The position numbers and the translations under genes were made by a program. Below the pieces are notes generated by a model that ran no database searches, was not told the DNA's origin, and saw only the letters and a list, made by a program, of their open reading frames with translations. 64,000 nt of DNA from Leptospira selangorensis (lineage in GTDB: Bacteria > Spirochaetota > Leptospiria > Leptospirales > Leptospiraceae): contig NZ_RQES01000019.1 in the NCBI RefSeq assembly GCF_004769405.1, positions 310,001-374,000 of the forward strand, in the 5' to 3' direction. Positions 49,967 through 59,796 of this stretch are shown piece after piece. Within the stretch, counting starts at the first letter, position 1. Each line of letters begins with the position of its first letter.

Positions 49967-51385
49967 TTAAAACTGGAAGTAAATAAATTCTCCGCCTCCG
50001 TCCCCGAATATACCCATTAATAAAAGTATAATGATGGAGAATGAAGGTAATAACCAGCGGAATCTGATCTGTATTTTTTCTCTAATACTTGGATAATATT
50101 GAACTGCATTCCAAAGGAAAGTGAATAGAATGAATGCAGCTAATTCCTCCCAGCGTACGAGTGCTTTTCCGCCTATTATATTTAAGAAACCTGTAAAATA
50201 GTCCCAAGCTAAATTGAGAGAATTTTTACCTGCAGCAGCGGTTCGGAAGAAGATTCCCGAGATCGCAAATAAATGTATGATCAGTGCCACTTTCCAGAAA
50301 CGTTTCCAGCCTCTAGGTTCTTCTTCTTTTTTAGGATCGCCCGGCGAGAAGAATCTTTCTACTGCTAGGATCAGTCCTAAATATGCACCCCAAAGCACAT
50401 ATCCGAAATTTGCTCCATGCCATAAACCACCCAAGGTCATTGTGATCATTGAATTCGCTTGGGTTCTCCAGAATCCGCCTCTGCTTCCACCTAATGGGAT
50501 ATAGAGATAGTCTCTAAGCCAGGTGGATAAGGTAACATGCCAACGTCCCCAGAATTCTCTGAAACTTGGGGAGAGGAAAGGCCCTCTGAAGTTTTCAGGG
50601 ATCTCATAACCAAGTAAATATGCGGAACCTCTTGCCATATCGGTGTATCCGCTGAAATCACAATATACCTGGCAGGCAAACCCGAACGTTACTAGATATA
50701 AACTGAAAAAATTATATTCTCCCGGATGCTGGTATATCCCCGAGATGATCCCAGATATATTATCCGCGATCACTACCTTCTTAAATAAACCGGAAAGAAT
50801 TAGAAAAACTCCCCATTGTACTCGATTGAAATCGATCGCTGGTTTGTCCAGTTTTGGAAGAAAGTCAGTGGTTCTCATGATCGGTCCTGCGATCAATTGA
50901 GGGAAGAAAAGAATGAATAAGAAATAATCTAATGCGGAGATCCTTTCCGGAACATGGTCTCTATGGATATCCACTTGTAACGCGATCAATTGGAATGTAT
51001 AAAAGCTGATCGCGAGAGGTAGAGGAATATGGATCCCTTTTCCAAATTCAGAAAATTGTAAGGATCCCGTAAAGAAGTCCAGTGAATCCAGAAAGAAATA
51101 GAAATATTTGAAGAATGCTAGGTTAACAAAATTAAGAACTATGATCCAGGTTAGAAGTTTAGATGTGGATTTACCTTTTCTTTTATTCTCCCAAAGTTTA
51201 AGAGAAAAATAGAAGTTCACTGCGATCACGAGTAGGAAGTGGATCGAAAATGCCGCACCAGAGTAAAAATAGAAAAGAAGAGAAGAAACTAAAAGTAAAG
51301 GCTTCCTTCCTTTTTGAGGAAGGCTCCAATACAGTAGGAATGTAAGCGAAAATAAAGCTAGGTAGGGAAGGGAGTTAAAAAGCAT
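49967..51385 (-). CDS. MBOAT-family O-acyltransferase (AlgI-like)
   Basis: The 472-residue protein has about ten membrane helices and the MBOAT catalytic region REFWGRWHVTLSTWLRDYLYIPLGG, followed by TMTLGGLWHGANFGYVLWG with the conserved active-site His. It is similar to AlgI/DltB-type acyltransferases that transfer acetyl or other acyl groups to exported polysaccharides. No AlgJ/AlgX-like partner is adjacent, so the acceptor is unknown. Starting ATG 51385; the next minus-strand gene sppA is upstream. Confidence 0.9.
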   Translation of the reverse strand: MLFNSLPYLALFSLTFLLYWSLPQKGRKPLLLVSSLLFYFYSGAAFSIHFLLVIAVNFYFSLKLWENKRKGKSTSKLLTWIIVLNFVNLAFFKYFYFFLDSLDFFTGSLQFSEFGKGIHIPLPLAISFYTFQLIALQVDIHRDHVPERISALDYFLFILFFPQLIAGPIMRTTDFLPKLDKPAIDFNRVQWGVFLILSGLFKKVVIADNISGIISGIYQHPGEYNFFSLYLVTFGFACQVYCDFSGYTDMARGSAYLLGYEIPENFRGPFLSPSFREFWGRWHVTLSTWLRDYLYIPLGGSRGGFWRTQANSMITMTLGGLWHGANFGYVLWGAYLGLILAVERFFSPGDPKKEEEPRGWKRFWKVALIIHLFAISGIFFRTAAAGKNSLNLAWDYFTGFLNIIGGKALVRWEELAAFILFTFLWNAVQYYPSIREKIQIRFRWLLPSFSIIILLLMGIFGDGGGEFIYFQF

Positions 51386-51407
51386 TTTAGAATTATTTTA
51401 TAAAACC

Positions 51408-52406
51408 TTATTCGGGTGAGAATAGATAATGCAATTTATGATCCGGAGAGATCCGGAACGGTAGCAAAGATTCTAATAATGTAGGACCGGTTCCGGTATC
51501 ACTATCTATCTGGTAGAAGTTTTCAGGCTGAGGTCCCTTATAAGAATAGAATACAATTCTTGGACTAAGCGTAGAAGAACCTTTATATCCGGGAAGTTTC
51601 GTTATTTGAACGACTGCATCTTCGAAATAACCAATAGAATCAATGAGTCCAGTTTCCAATGCTTGATTGGCTGAATAAATTCTTCCGTCGGCAAGTTTTC
51701 TAAGTTCGGATTCCTTTAACTTAGGTCTTCCTTTTTTGATAATACTTAAAAACCTTTCGTAGTTCTCCATGATGATATCTTGGAAAACTTTCTTTTGTTC
51801 CGGAGTGAATTCTTCTACAGGGTTTCCTGTGGCCTTGTTTGGGCCGGAACGAATTGTGCTACTCTTGATCCCGAGTTTGTCCAATGCTTCTTTCGCATTG
51901 ATCCCGAATCTAAGAACTCCAATGGAACCTGTAATTGTTGTAGGGTGAGCTTGGATATGGTCAGTTGCCATACTCAAATAATATGCACCTGATGCTGCAG
52001 TATCCATGAATAGAGAAAGGACAGGCACATTCTTCTTCTTTTTGAATTCTAAAATTTCATGATGGATTAGATCACTCGCAGTTACCGATCCGCCGGGAGA
52101 ATCTATTTTTAAGATTACTCCTTTGATCTCCGGATCTCTCGCCGCCATAGACAAATAGGTTTTGACCCTGCTGACTAGGCTGTCCTTTTCTCCGCCTAAA
52201 AGTCCTCCTGAGGATTTTTGTCCGGAGATCTCTCCTTCGATAGGGATGAGTAATATTTTATCAGGGCTTTCTGTAGAAGAACCGGTGACTAATTTTTCCT
52301 TAGGGATAGGAGAAGTTTGGTTCGGAAAAGAAAGGAATAAACATTGGCTTAAGAATAAGATCCCTAATACAAATAGAAGTGATTTGTGGAAAAGGAATTT
52401 CATCAT
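51408..52406 (-). CDS. sppA: Signal peptide peptidase SppA (S49), lipoprotein
   Basis: The start is fixed at ATG 52406 (MMKFLFHK) by a GGAGG Shine-Dalgarno at 52411-52415, giving 333 residues with a lipobox signal (LLFVLGILFLSQC). The longer open frame extends upstream without support. The catalytic region reads ILKIDSPGGSVTASDLIHHEI and MDTAASGAYYLSMA, with the nucleophile Ser in SGAYY and the Lys in the later RSGPNKATGN, as in short S49 SppA enzymes that degrade cleaved signal peptides. The divergent epimerase-like gene starts 134 bases away. Confidence 0.88.
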   Translation of the reverse strand: MMKFLFHKSLLFVLGILFLSQCLFLSFPNQTSPIPKEKLVTGSSTESPDKILLIPIEGEISGQKSSGGLLGGEKDSLVSRVKTYLSMAARDPEIKGVILKIDSPGGSVTASDLIHHEILEFKKKKNVPVLSLFMDTAASGAYYLSMATDHIQAHPTTITGSIGVLRFGINAKEALDKLGIKSSTIRSGPNKATGNPVEEFTPEQKKVFQDIIMENYERFLSIIKKGRPKLKESELRKLADGRIYSANQALETGLIDSIGYFEDAVVQITKLPGYKGSSTLSPRIVFYSYKGPQPENFYQIDSDTGTGPTLLESLLPFRISPDHKLHYLFSPE

Positions 52407-52539
52407 AAAGCCTCCGGCCCATTCTGAGAGGGCCGGGTATCGCTTCAATTCCTTTCCTTTCTGTTTGGCGTCCAAAAAAAAGTCTCAGATCCGTTTTTTA
52501 CTTTCCCTCTCAGCTAGTTTTCCCAACCTCCTTCCCGCA

Positions 52540-53445
52540 ATGTATGAATTTCGGACGGAGAACTCTAGTTTTTTGACCGACGGTACCCAATGGTTTTCTT
52601 GGGACTGGACCCATCCAATTACAAAGGAAACTTTTCCGATTATCCTACCTTATGATAAAACCTTAAGTATATTTGAATCAGGTAATTTTCTAATGTTCCC
52701 TTGGGTGAATCGATATGCTTCTACAGAATTCATTCTAAACGGAAGAGAATGGAATATTAAGGAAATGATCCGAGATTCCAATCAGTTTCCTGTTCATGGG
52801 GTCGTCCATTCTCTAGAGAGAAAACTTTTAAAATTGAAAAATAACCAAAAGGGCGCTGAGTTTAGAATAAACTTTCCGGAAGAATGGAAGGATTCTCCAC
52901 TTTCTGGAATTGCAATCCGTGAAGAATATTCAATCGAAGAGACTTCTTCCGGGACTCTACTAAGTGTGAAGACTAGATTTAATAATTTAAGATCTGATTC
53001 TATCAGATTTGCTTACGGTTATCATCCGTATTTAAATTTAGGAAAAAATGATGGAGATTGGAAACTTCGTCTTCAGTTGGACAAAAATTTGGAATTAGGA
53101 GAGAACTTAGTTCCGATCCAACCTTTTATTTCTAACCCGGTTTCTTCCGTTTTGGAAGGGGAGAAGATCCCAAGTCTAGATCATTTGTTCTTTGGAAAAG
53201 AACCTAGAGTTGTTTTGGAGAATGGAACCAAAAAATACTCTATCACGGTCTTAAGTCCTCCACCGGAAGAAGGACAAATTCCATTAAATTATTATCAAAT
53301 ATATACAAAACCGGATCGTTCTGCGATTGCAGTCGAACCTTGTAGTTCTCCAGGCAACGCACTTTTGTCCGGACTGGATTTAAAAGAGCTAAAAGGTCAT
53401 TCGGAAACCTTCGGAGAATTCAGAATTTTGGTGAGATCGATATGA
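52540..53445 (+). CDS. Aldose 1-epimerase-like protein
   Basis: The start is ATG 52540 (MYEFRTENS), so the protein has 301 residues; a longer frame back to 52162 lies opposite sppA and has non-protein-like composition. The core matches the galactose mutarotase family: FPVHGVVH with its His, AYGYHPYLNLG with the second His, and IAVEPCSSPGNAL with the catalytic Glu region. Substrate is unknown. It is monocistronic; XPB helicase is next. Confidence 0.8.
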   Translation: MYEFRTENSSFLTDGTQWFSWDWTHPITKETFPIILPYDKTLSIFESGNFLMFPWVNRYASTEFILNGREWNIKEMIRDSNQFPVHGVVHSLERKLLKLKNNQKGAEFRINFPEEWKDSPLSGIAIREEYSIEETSSGTLLSVKTRFNNLRSDSIRFAYGYHPYLNLGKNDGDWKLRLQLDKNLELGENLVPIQPFISNPVSSVLEGEKIPSLDHLFFGKEPRVVLENGTKKYSITVLSPPPEEGQIPLNYYQIYTKPDRSAIAVEPCSSPGNALLSGLDLKELKGHSETFGEFRILVRSI

Positions 53446-53469
53446 TTCGGCCTTATAATCGCTTTCTTC

Positions 53470-53499
53470 TTGACAAGGAGGGGGTCATTTTCAGTCTAA
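53470..53499 (+). promoter_or_regulatory. Candidate promoter of the XPB helicase gene
   Basis: TTGACA (53470-53475) is followed at about 18 bases by GTCTAA (53494-53499), a poor -10. The GGGGAGA ahead of the GTG start (53522) would be the Shine-Dalgarno. Confidence 0.3.
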
Positions 53500-53521
53500 G
53501 TTTTAGGGGAGATTCCACGCC

Positions 53522-55219
53522 GTGAGTAAACCGTTAATCGTACAAAGTGATAAGACTATGCTTTTAGAGGTGGACAATCCTGAATTCGAAGCCTGCCAGC
53601 TAGTCGTAGCTAAATTCGCGGAATTAGAAAAAAGTCCGGAATACCTACACACTTATAGAATTTCTCCTCTTTCCTTGTGGAACGCTGCATCTATCAAAAT
53701 GAGTGCGGATGAGATTGTAGAATGTTTGGAAAAATATTCTAGATACTCGGTTCCAAAAAACGTAGTCAACGAGATCAAAGAACAGATCGGAAGATACGGA
53801 AAAGTAAAACTAGTCAAGGAAGAGAATGGAGATCTTTGTATCATCTCCAATGAAAAAGGATTTTTACAAGAGATCTCAAATCATAGAGCGGTCCAGCCTT
53901 ATATAGAAAAGACTGAGAACGATAAGATCTATATCAAAAAAGAATTCAGAGGCCATATCAAACAGGCTCTGATCAAGATCGGTTTCCCTGTCGAGGACCT
54001 TGCTGGTTACGACGAAGGAAACAAATACGGATTCAACCTAAGACCTACTACCAAATCAGGTAGAAAGTTCGGAATGAGAGACTACCAAAGAGCTTCCGTG
54101 GAAGTATTTCATGCTGGTGGTGGGAACGAAGGTGGATCCGGAGTGGTGGTTCTTCCCTGCGGTGCCGGTAAAACGATCGTAGGTATCGGTGTGATGCAGA
54201 TCGTGGGAGCAGAAACTCTCATCCTTGTAACAAACACACTTTCTATCCGCCAGTGGAAAAACGAAATTTTAGACAAAACAGATATTCCTGAATCTGATAT
54301 CGGGGAATACTCCGGTGAAGTGAAAGAGATCAAACCGATCACAATCGCTACTTATAATATTCTCACGCACAGAAAGAAGAAGGGAGGAGATTTCACTCAC
54401 TTCCATTTATTCAGTGCGAATAACTGGGGACTTATCGTTTACGACGAGGTTCACTTACTTCCGGCTCCTGTATTCAGAATGACTTCCGAATTGCAGGCAA
54501 AAAGAAGATTAGGACTGACCGCAACTCTAGTCCGAGAAGACGGATTGGAAGAGGATGTATTCAGCCTCATCGGGCCTAAAAAGTACGATGTGCCTTGGAA
54601 AGAGCTGGAAAGCAAATCCTGGATCGCGGAAGCAAAATGTAAAGAGATCCGTGTTTCTATGGAAGACGATCTTAGAATGAGATATTCTATCGCAGATGAT
54701 AGGGAGAAGTTCCGTTTAGCCTCCGAAAATCCGGAGAAACTGAAAGCGATCGGAATGATCATGAAAAAACACTCCGAATCTCATCTACTTGTGATCGGGC
54801 AGTACATCAATCAGTTAGAAGAGATCTCTAAAACTTTCAAAATTCCTTTAATTACAGGAAAAACTCCTTTGGGAGAAAGACAGGAATTGTACGATGCGTT
54901 CAGATCGGGTAGGATTAAGTCTCTGGTAGTGAGTAAGGTTGCAAACTTCTCTATTGACTTACCGGATGCGAATATCGCAATCCAGGTTTCCGGAACTTTC
55001 GGTTCACGTCAGGAAGAGGCACAACGTTTAGGCCGAATTCTGAGACCAAAAGGTGAGGATAATACTGCGGTTTTCTATTCTTTGATCTCGAGAGATACGA
55101 ACGAAGAAAGATTCGGTCAGAACAGACAACTTTTCCTTACGGAACAAGGTTACGAATACGAAATATACACTCTAGACCAATTCAGAGAATCCCTCGAAGA
55201 AAAAGTCGGAGCACAATAA
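53522..55219 (+). CDS. XPB/Ssl2-type DNA repair helicase
   Basis: The 565-residue protein starts at GTG. The N-terminal region (residues 15-100) fits the bacterial XPB helicase wing (YLHTYRISPLSLWNAASI, ADEIVECLEKYSR). The motor: LPCGAGKT (Walker A), YDEVHLLPA (DEVH), GLTATLVREDGLEEDVF containing the RED motif, VSKVANFSIDLPDANIAIQVS and QEEAQRLGRILRPKG. It resembles archaeal and eukaryotic XPB, which unwinds DNA for nucleotide excision repair, and is found in several bacterial lineages, including spirochaetes. A candidate promoter lies at 53470. It is followed by an aminotransferase gene 13 bases on. Confidence 0.92.
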   Translation: MSKPLIVQSDKTMLLEVDNPEFEACQLVVAKFAELEKSPEYLHTYRISPLSLWNAASIKMSADEIVECLEKYSRYSVPKNVVNEIKEQIGRYGKVKLVKEENGDLCIISNEKGFLQEISNHRAVQPYIEKTENDKIYIKKEFRGHIKQALIKIGFPVEDLAGYDEGNKYGFNLRPTTKSGRKFGMRDYQRASVEVFHAGGGNEGGSGVVVLPCGAGKTIVGIGVMQIVGAETLILVTNTLSIRQWKNEILDKTDIPESDIGEYSGEVKEIKPITIATYNILTHRKKKGGDFTHFHLFSANNWGLIVYDEVHLLPAPVFRMTSELQAKRRLGLTATLVREDGLEEDVFSLIGPKKYDVPWKELESKSWIAEAKCKEIRVSMEDDLRMRYSIADDREKFRLASENPEKLKAIGMIMKKHSESHLLVIGQYINQLEEISKTFKIPLITGKTPLGERQELYDAFRSGRIKSLVVSKVANFSIDLPDANIAIQVSGTFGSRQEEAQRLGRILRPKGEDNTAVFYSLISRDTNEERFGQNRQLFLTEQGYEYEIYTLDQFRESLEEKVGAQ

Positions 55220-55232
55220 AAAAGAGGTCTAA

Positions 55233-56450
55233 ATGGAATGGAACGCAAGAAGGCTGGAGGTAGTCGAGCCTTCACCCACCCTAGCAATCAGCGCTAAGGC
55301 GGCAGAACTAAAAAAGAAAGGCGAAGACATCGTAAGTTTCGGAGCGGGAGAACCTGACTTCGAGACACCGGCCCATATTAAAGAGGCTGCTAAAAAAGCG
55401 ATCGATAAGGGAATGACCCGTTATACTGCCGTTTCCGGTACGGTGGAACTCCGAGATGCAATCATCACTAAATTCAAAAGAGATAATGGACTGGAATATT
55501 CCAGAAACCAGATCATTGTAGGAACAGGCGGAAAGCAGGTTATCTATAATTTCTTCTTAGCTACCCTAAATCCTGGAGACGAGGTTGTGATCCCGGCTCC
55601 TTATTGGGTAAGTTATGCGGATATAGTACGTCTGGCAGAAGGTAAGCCGGTCATTGTTCCTACAACCAAAGCTGATAATTTCCGTATTTCTCCTGCACAA
55701 TTAGAGAAAGCGATCACACCTAAAACGAAGGTAGTGGTTTTGAACTCTCCATCTAACCCTACAGGGTCCGCATATTCCAGAAAAGAATTAGAAGCGATTG
55801 GAGAAGTGATCTTAAAACATAGGGTCATGGTTTTAAGCGATGATATCTATGAGAGTATCGTTTTTGACGGATTCCAATTCTCAAATCTTGCAATGCTTTC
55901 TCCCGAGCTGAAAGAACTTACATTCGTTGCAAATGGTGTATCCAAAGCATACTCCATGACAGGTTGGAGAATCGGTTATGGTGCTGGCCCTTTGCATATA
56001 ATCCAGAACATGGATACGATCCAAAGTCAGTCTACCTCCAATCCTTCTTCTATCTCCCAAGCTGCCGCAGAAGCTGCACTGACTGGAGACCAGGCTTGTG
56101 TGGCTGAAATGGCTAAAGCATTCCAAAAAAGAAGGGATCTGATTGTAGGACTTTTAAATGAGATCCCAGGTGTGGAAGTGAATGTTCCTCAAGGTGCATT
56201 CTACGTATTCCCTTACCTGACTGGAGCTTATGAGACTGATGGTTTCAAAAAAATGCAGGCTGCGAGTTCGGAGACAAGCAAGAGTAAATTATTCTGCGCT
56301 CATCTTTTGGATAAGTATAAAGTAGCTGCAGTTCCAGGAATCGCATTCGGAGATGATAATGCACTTCGTCTATCTTATGCGATGGGAGAAGAAGATATCA
56401 AAAAAGGTGTCGCAAGAATTTCCGAAATGGTAAAGGATTTCTCCCGTTAA
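55233..56450 (+). CDS. aspC: Aspartate/aromatic aminotransferase (class I PLP)
   Basis: The 405-residue protein belongs to the class I aminotransferases of the AspC/AatA group, with GAGEPDFETPAHIKEA, RYTAVSGTVELRDAI, LNSPSNPTGSAYSRKEL and NGVSKAYSMTGWRIGYGAGP, where the Lys in SKAYSMTGW forms the Schiff base with PLP. A LRLSYAMGEEDI region near the C-terminus carries the substrate-binding Arg. Length is typical of bacterial aspartate aminotransferase. It may share a transcript with the XPB helicase; the SH3 gene begins 4 bases after its stop. Confidence 0.92.
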   Translation: MEWNARRLEVVEPSPTLAISAKAAELKKKGEDIVSFGAGEPDFETPAHIKEAAKKAIDKGMTRYTAVSGTVELRDAIITKFKRDNGLEYSRNQIIVGTGGKQVIYNFFLATLNPGDEVVIPAPYWVSYADIVRLAEGKPVIVPTTKADNFRISPAQLEKAITPKTKVVVLNSPSNPTGSAYSRKELEAIGEVILKHRVMVLSDDIYESIVFDGFQFSNLAMLSPELKELTFVANGVSKAYSMTGWRIGYGAGPLHIIQNMDTIQSQSTSNPSSISQAAAEAALTGDQACVAEMAKAFQKRRDLIVGLLNEIPGVEVNVPQGAFYVFPYLTGAYETDGFKKMQAASSETSKSKLFCAHLLDKYKVAAVPGIAFGDDNALRLSYAMGEEDIKKGVARISEMVKDFSR

Positions 56451-56454
56451 AAGA

Positions 56455-57444
56455 ATGTATTTACGCCGGTTAGTATATCTAATACTGATCGCGACCTGTA
56501 CATTCTCCATTTCTGCTCAAGAAAAAAAGCAGTATATCATTTTGGATCCGGGAACGGAACTCTATCTGTTCCCGGAAAAAAAATCCGAAGTATTACGTAA
56601 ACTTCCCTTTGGAGAAATTCTCTCCGCAGAAAACCAAAAAGAAGCAGACTCCAAATTCCAATTACTCACGGACAAGGATGGACTTACCGGTTGGGTAGAT
56701 TCCCGTGCCTTATTTAAAATGGGAAGTAAGGGAAGTTATCCAGTCATCACAAAGGCTATCGAAAAACTTCTATACCAAGATTCGGGACCGAATGAGTTGG
56801 AATCCGTTTTTACCTATTTAACAAAAATAGAAGAAGGTCCTATCTTCCAAGGAAATGAGTATTTGCTCCTAAAGATCCGTAGGTTAGTGGTCCTACAAAG
56901 ATACGCGGAGGTTTTACAATCTCCTGAATACAGGTCCAAATCCAGACAAAAGTTAGAAGATCTTTTAAAGAATAATCCAACTGAGCTTGGAGTATATTCC
57001 AAAACAGGAAACTGGTCGGATACATTATCCAATGCACCGGAAGGTTCTAAACTAAAAGTCAGACCCGAAACTTTTTGGAAAGTAGCAGAAGCTTATCCCA
57101 ACTCTAAACCCGGGGACTTTGCCGCTTACTTAGCGGTAAAATACACACCAGAGATCAGATGTGGAAGAGATCCGATCTGTGTTTTGCAAGACGAAGAAAA
57201 TCGCAGGCTAAAATATTTGCTTCTGCAACCGAATGGGAATTATGCTCCTATCTTTTCTTCTCATTTAGAAAAACGATTGCTTCATTTTTCCAAGGACAGA
57301 GAAACCTTGGTCTGTGATACAAAACTTCCTAAAGAATCAGGACTCAAAAGTTTCAGAACTAAGGTCCAGGAACTACCTGCAAGATATGGAAAGAAGTTTT
57401 ATTCTAAACTAAGAGTGATAGAAGAGGAATGTTTAAAGAAGTGA
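56455..57444 (+). CDS. Secreted SH3-domain-like protein of unknown function
   Basis: The 329-residue protein has a signal peptide (LRRLVYLILIATCTFSISAQ). Residues 25-90 look like an SH3b domain (LDPGTELYLFPEKKSEVLRK, DGLTGWVDSRALFK). The remaining 220 residues, helix-rich, contain CGRDPICVLQDEENRR and ERLLH-like stretches with no family match. It probably acts in the periplasm, perhaps binding peptidoglycan through the SH3b domain. The stop overlaps the hydrolase gene by 16 bases. Confidence 0.7.
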   Translation: MYLRRLVYLILIATCTFSISAQEKKQYIILDPGTELYLFPEKKSEVLRKLPFGEILSAENQKEADSKFQLLTDKDGLTGWVDSRALFKMGSKGSYPVITKAIEKLLYQDSGPNELESVFTYLTKIEEGPIFQGNEYLLLKIRRLVVLQRYAEVLQSPEYRSKSRQKLEDLLKNNPTELGVYSKTGNWSDTLSNAPEGSKLKVRPETFWKVAEAYPNSKPGDFAAYLAVKYTPEIRCGRDPICVLQDEENRRLKYLLLQPNGNYAPIFSSHLEKRLLHFSKDRETLVCDTKLPKESGLKSFRTKVQELPARYGKKFYSKLRVIEEECLKK

Positions 57445-58244
57445 AACTTTTCTTTAAAGAATATCCGCCTAAAGAAACTGCAAAGTTAACCACTCCTATC
57501 TTAATTTTACACGGACTATTCGGCTCTTCCAAAAACTGGGTTAGCGTTTCCGATTTTTTAAGCCAATATTCTAAAGTGTACAGCCTTGATCTCAGAAACC
57601 ATGGTGATTCTCCACATTCTACAGAACATTCTCTGAGTTTAATGGCAGAAGATGTAAAAGAATTTATAGATGATCATAAACTTGAAAAAGTAATTATACT
57701 CGGTCATTCCATGGGTGGGCTGGTCGCAATGACATTCGCCCTTAGACATCCTGAAAAAGTAGAAGATCTGATCATCCAAGATATCGCTCCAAGAGACTAC
57801 GAATTCAAATACGAAGGAGAACTTGCAGTTTTAAGAACGGATCTTTCTGCTTTTAAGAATAGGCAAGAGATAGATTCTGCTACTTCTAAGTTTGTCGATA
57901 ATCCGTTTATCCGAAATTTTTTACTCATGAACCTGGATAGAACAGAATCCGGACAATATCGTTGGAAACTGAATGTGGATGCGATCTCTCGTTCTAAAAA
58001 TATGTTCCAAGCGGAGTTTTCCGGAGCGGACAAACAATATTTAGGAAAAGTAATATTTATCCTAGGTGGAGATTCCGAATATTTTCATACAAGCGATAAG
58101 ATTGTATGTTTAGAATATTTCCCGAACGCGAAATTTGAAACAATCCCAGGCGGGGATCATTATATCCATTTTACCAAAGCGGAAGAATTTCGTAAGATAC
58201 TTACCACTTTTATGGATTCTATCGTTTCCGGTTCGGGAAAATAA
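57429..58244 (+). CDS. Alpha/beta hydrolase (YbfF-like esterase)
   Basis: The 271-residue protein has LHGLFGSSKNW (oxyanion region), LDLRNHGDSPHS, the nucleophile elbow GHSMGGLVAM, FILGGDSEYF with the acid, and GGDHYIHF with the catalytic His. This order is that of the YbfF esterase and similar acyl-CoA-hydrolase-like proteins. Substrate unknown. It overlaps the SH3 gene by 16 bases and the convergent symporter by 26 bases. Confidence 0.88.
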   Translation: MFKEVKLFFKEYPPKETAKLTTPILILHGLFGSSKNWVSVSDFLSQYSKVYSLDLRNHGDSPHSTEHSLSLMAEDVKEFIDDHKLEKVIILGHSMGGLVAMTFALRHPEKVEDLIIQDIAPRDYEFKYEGELAVLRTDLSAFKNRQEIDSATSKFVDNPFIRNFLLMNLDRTESGQYRWKLNVDAISRSKNMFQAEFSGADKQYLGKVIFILGGDSEYFHTSDKIVCLEYFPNAKFETIPGGDHYIHFTKAEEFRKILTTFMDSIVSGSGK

Positions 58245-59676
58245 ACCCTGCGATTAACGCGAAACTCCAGAACAAGATCATTCCAAGTGGAACAAGCACC
58301 GTAAAATTATAGTTCTTCACAGTTCCGAAAATCCCAGTCACTAAGATTGAACTTGCAAGCGCTAAGGCCAAACCCAGATCGGAAACAATAATTCTTTTTC
58401 TCAGGAATGGGATTACTTCCGTTAAGAACACAGCAACCATAGAACCCACTGTAAAAGAAGAGATTTTTAGTCCTAACTCCAAGAGACCTTTTGTATAATT
58501 TTCAGGAAGGGAGAAAAAGAAGAAGGAACTGAAAAAAAGTAAGATTCCGAAGAATACGGAAGAAAGTTTCTGTCCTCCTAAATTCCAACCGAAATCCGCT
58601 TTTGCAGTTAAGGATAAAGAATTTATAGAACTGGATAATGTAGACATTGTAGATGCTAATATTCCGGAAAGTAAAAGCCCTAAAAATGGGGTTGGAACTT
58701 CTTCAATTAAGAATTTAGAAAATACCTTGTCTTGAGCGATTGTCTGCCCATTAAACTTATAGAATAAGAAAGTTCCGATCGCTAAGAATAATATCATTTG
58801 AAAGAAAACCGCAATCCCGGAACCGATCATAGCTTTTTGTGCATCTTTTACATTTTTGGCAGCAAGAGATCTTTGGATAAACATTTGGTCCGCGCCGTGG
58901 GTTCCTAAACTAAGTAATGCGCCTCCGAGTACGGCCCAAGGCATAAAATAAGTCGCAGAAGTATTTTCCCATTCTAGAAATTTCAGTTTGTTTCCTTGCC
59001 ATGCAGAAGAGATGACTGCTAAAGGTTCCGGACTTGCTTGGTAGAGTAGAAAGAGTGCGAATACTCCTCCGAATACATATACAAAATATTGTAATGTATC
59101 CACCCATACGACCGATCTGAATCCACCTTGCATTGTATATAAAACTGTAATCAAGGTGACGATCGCTAAGGTCCAAACTCCAATCGAGTATTGACTAAAC
59201 GAATAGGGTATAATTTTAGGAAGCCCCAACTCTAATAACATTGCAACCGGAAGAGTGGATGCATAGAGCCTGACACCATCTCCTAAAACACGAGTTACTG
59301 AAAATAGACCAGACATTGTTTTTTGGGATTTTCTTCCGAATCTGGTTCCAACCCATTCATAAACCGAAAGAAAATTATGGTGGTAGGTGAGTGGGATAAG
59401 AACGAATGCAACTACTGTTCTTCCTAAAATATATCCGAACACAACCTGTAAGAATGTAAAATTTCCTGAGTAGGCAATTCCAGGAACGGAAAGAAAGGTC
59501 AATGCAGAGGTTTCCGTCGCTACAATGGAAAGTGAAAGTGGAACCCAAGAAAGAGATCTGTTCGCTAAGAAGAATTCCTTGGATTCTGAACTATTACGTC
59601 CGGATTTATAACCGGAATAAAGAACGATCCCAAAATAGAAAAATAAAACAAGAGCGTCGGACCAAGCAAAATGCAT
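58219..59676 (-). CDS. Sodium:solute symporter (SSS family)
   Basis: From ATG 59676 (MHFAWSDALVLFFYF) the protein has 485 residues; a TTG 36 bases upstream gives an unlikely extension. It has about 13 hydrophobic segments and the SSS features SIVATETSALTFLSVPG near the N-terminus, SLGTHGADQMFIQRSLAAK and LLSGILASTMSTLSSSINSL. Family members import sugars, proline, or pantothenate with sodium. No neighbour suggests a substrate. The last 26 bases overlap the hydrolase gene. Confidence 0.9.
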   Translation of the reverse strand: MHFAWSDALVLFFYFGIVLYSGYKSGRNSSESKEFFLANRSLSWVPLSLSIVATETSALTFLSVPGIAYSGNFTFLQVVFGYILGRTVVAFVLIPLTYHHNFLSVYEWVGTRFGRKSQKTMSGLFSVTRVLGDGVRLYASTLPVAMLLELGLPKIIPYSFSQYSIGVWTLAIVTLITVLYTMQGGFRSVVWVDTLQYFVYVFGGVFALFLLYQASPEPLAVISSAWQGNKLKFLEWENTSATYFMPWAVLGGALLSLGTHGADQMFIQRSLAAKNVKDAQKAMIGSGIAVFFQMILFLAIGTFLFYKFNGQTIAQDKVFSKFLIEEVPTPFLGLLLSGILASTMSTLSSSINSLSLTAKADFGWNLGGQKLSSVFFGILLFFSSFFFFSLPENYTKGLLELGLKISSFTVGSMVAVFLTEVIPFLRKRIIVSDLGLALALASSILVTGIFGTVKNYNFTVLVPLGMILFWSFALIAGFIFPNRKR

Positions 59677-59796
59677 ACGCGAGCATTCTTTCTTTCGCGA
59701 AGCTAAGCGCAAATCAGAATTCTTTCTATTTTAGAAAAGCAAATGACGATCGGAGAATTTCCCAAAAGATGGCAGAAAATCCGGATACTCGCTTAC

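Noticed and set aside
52407..52475. Upstream extension of sppA
   Set aside because: GGAGG at 52411-52415 fixes the start at 52406 and gives a lipoprotein signal peptide directly.
52162..52539. Upstream extension of the epimerase-like gene
   Set aside because: Overlaps sppA on the opposite strand and reads as shadow composition; the family starts at MYEFRT (52540).
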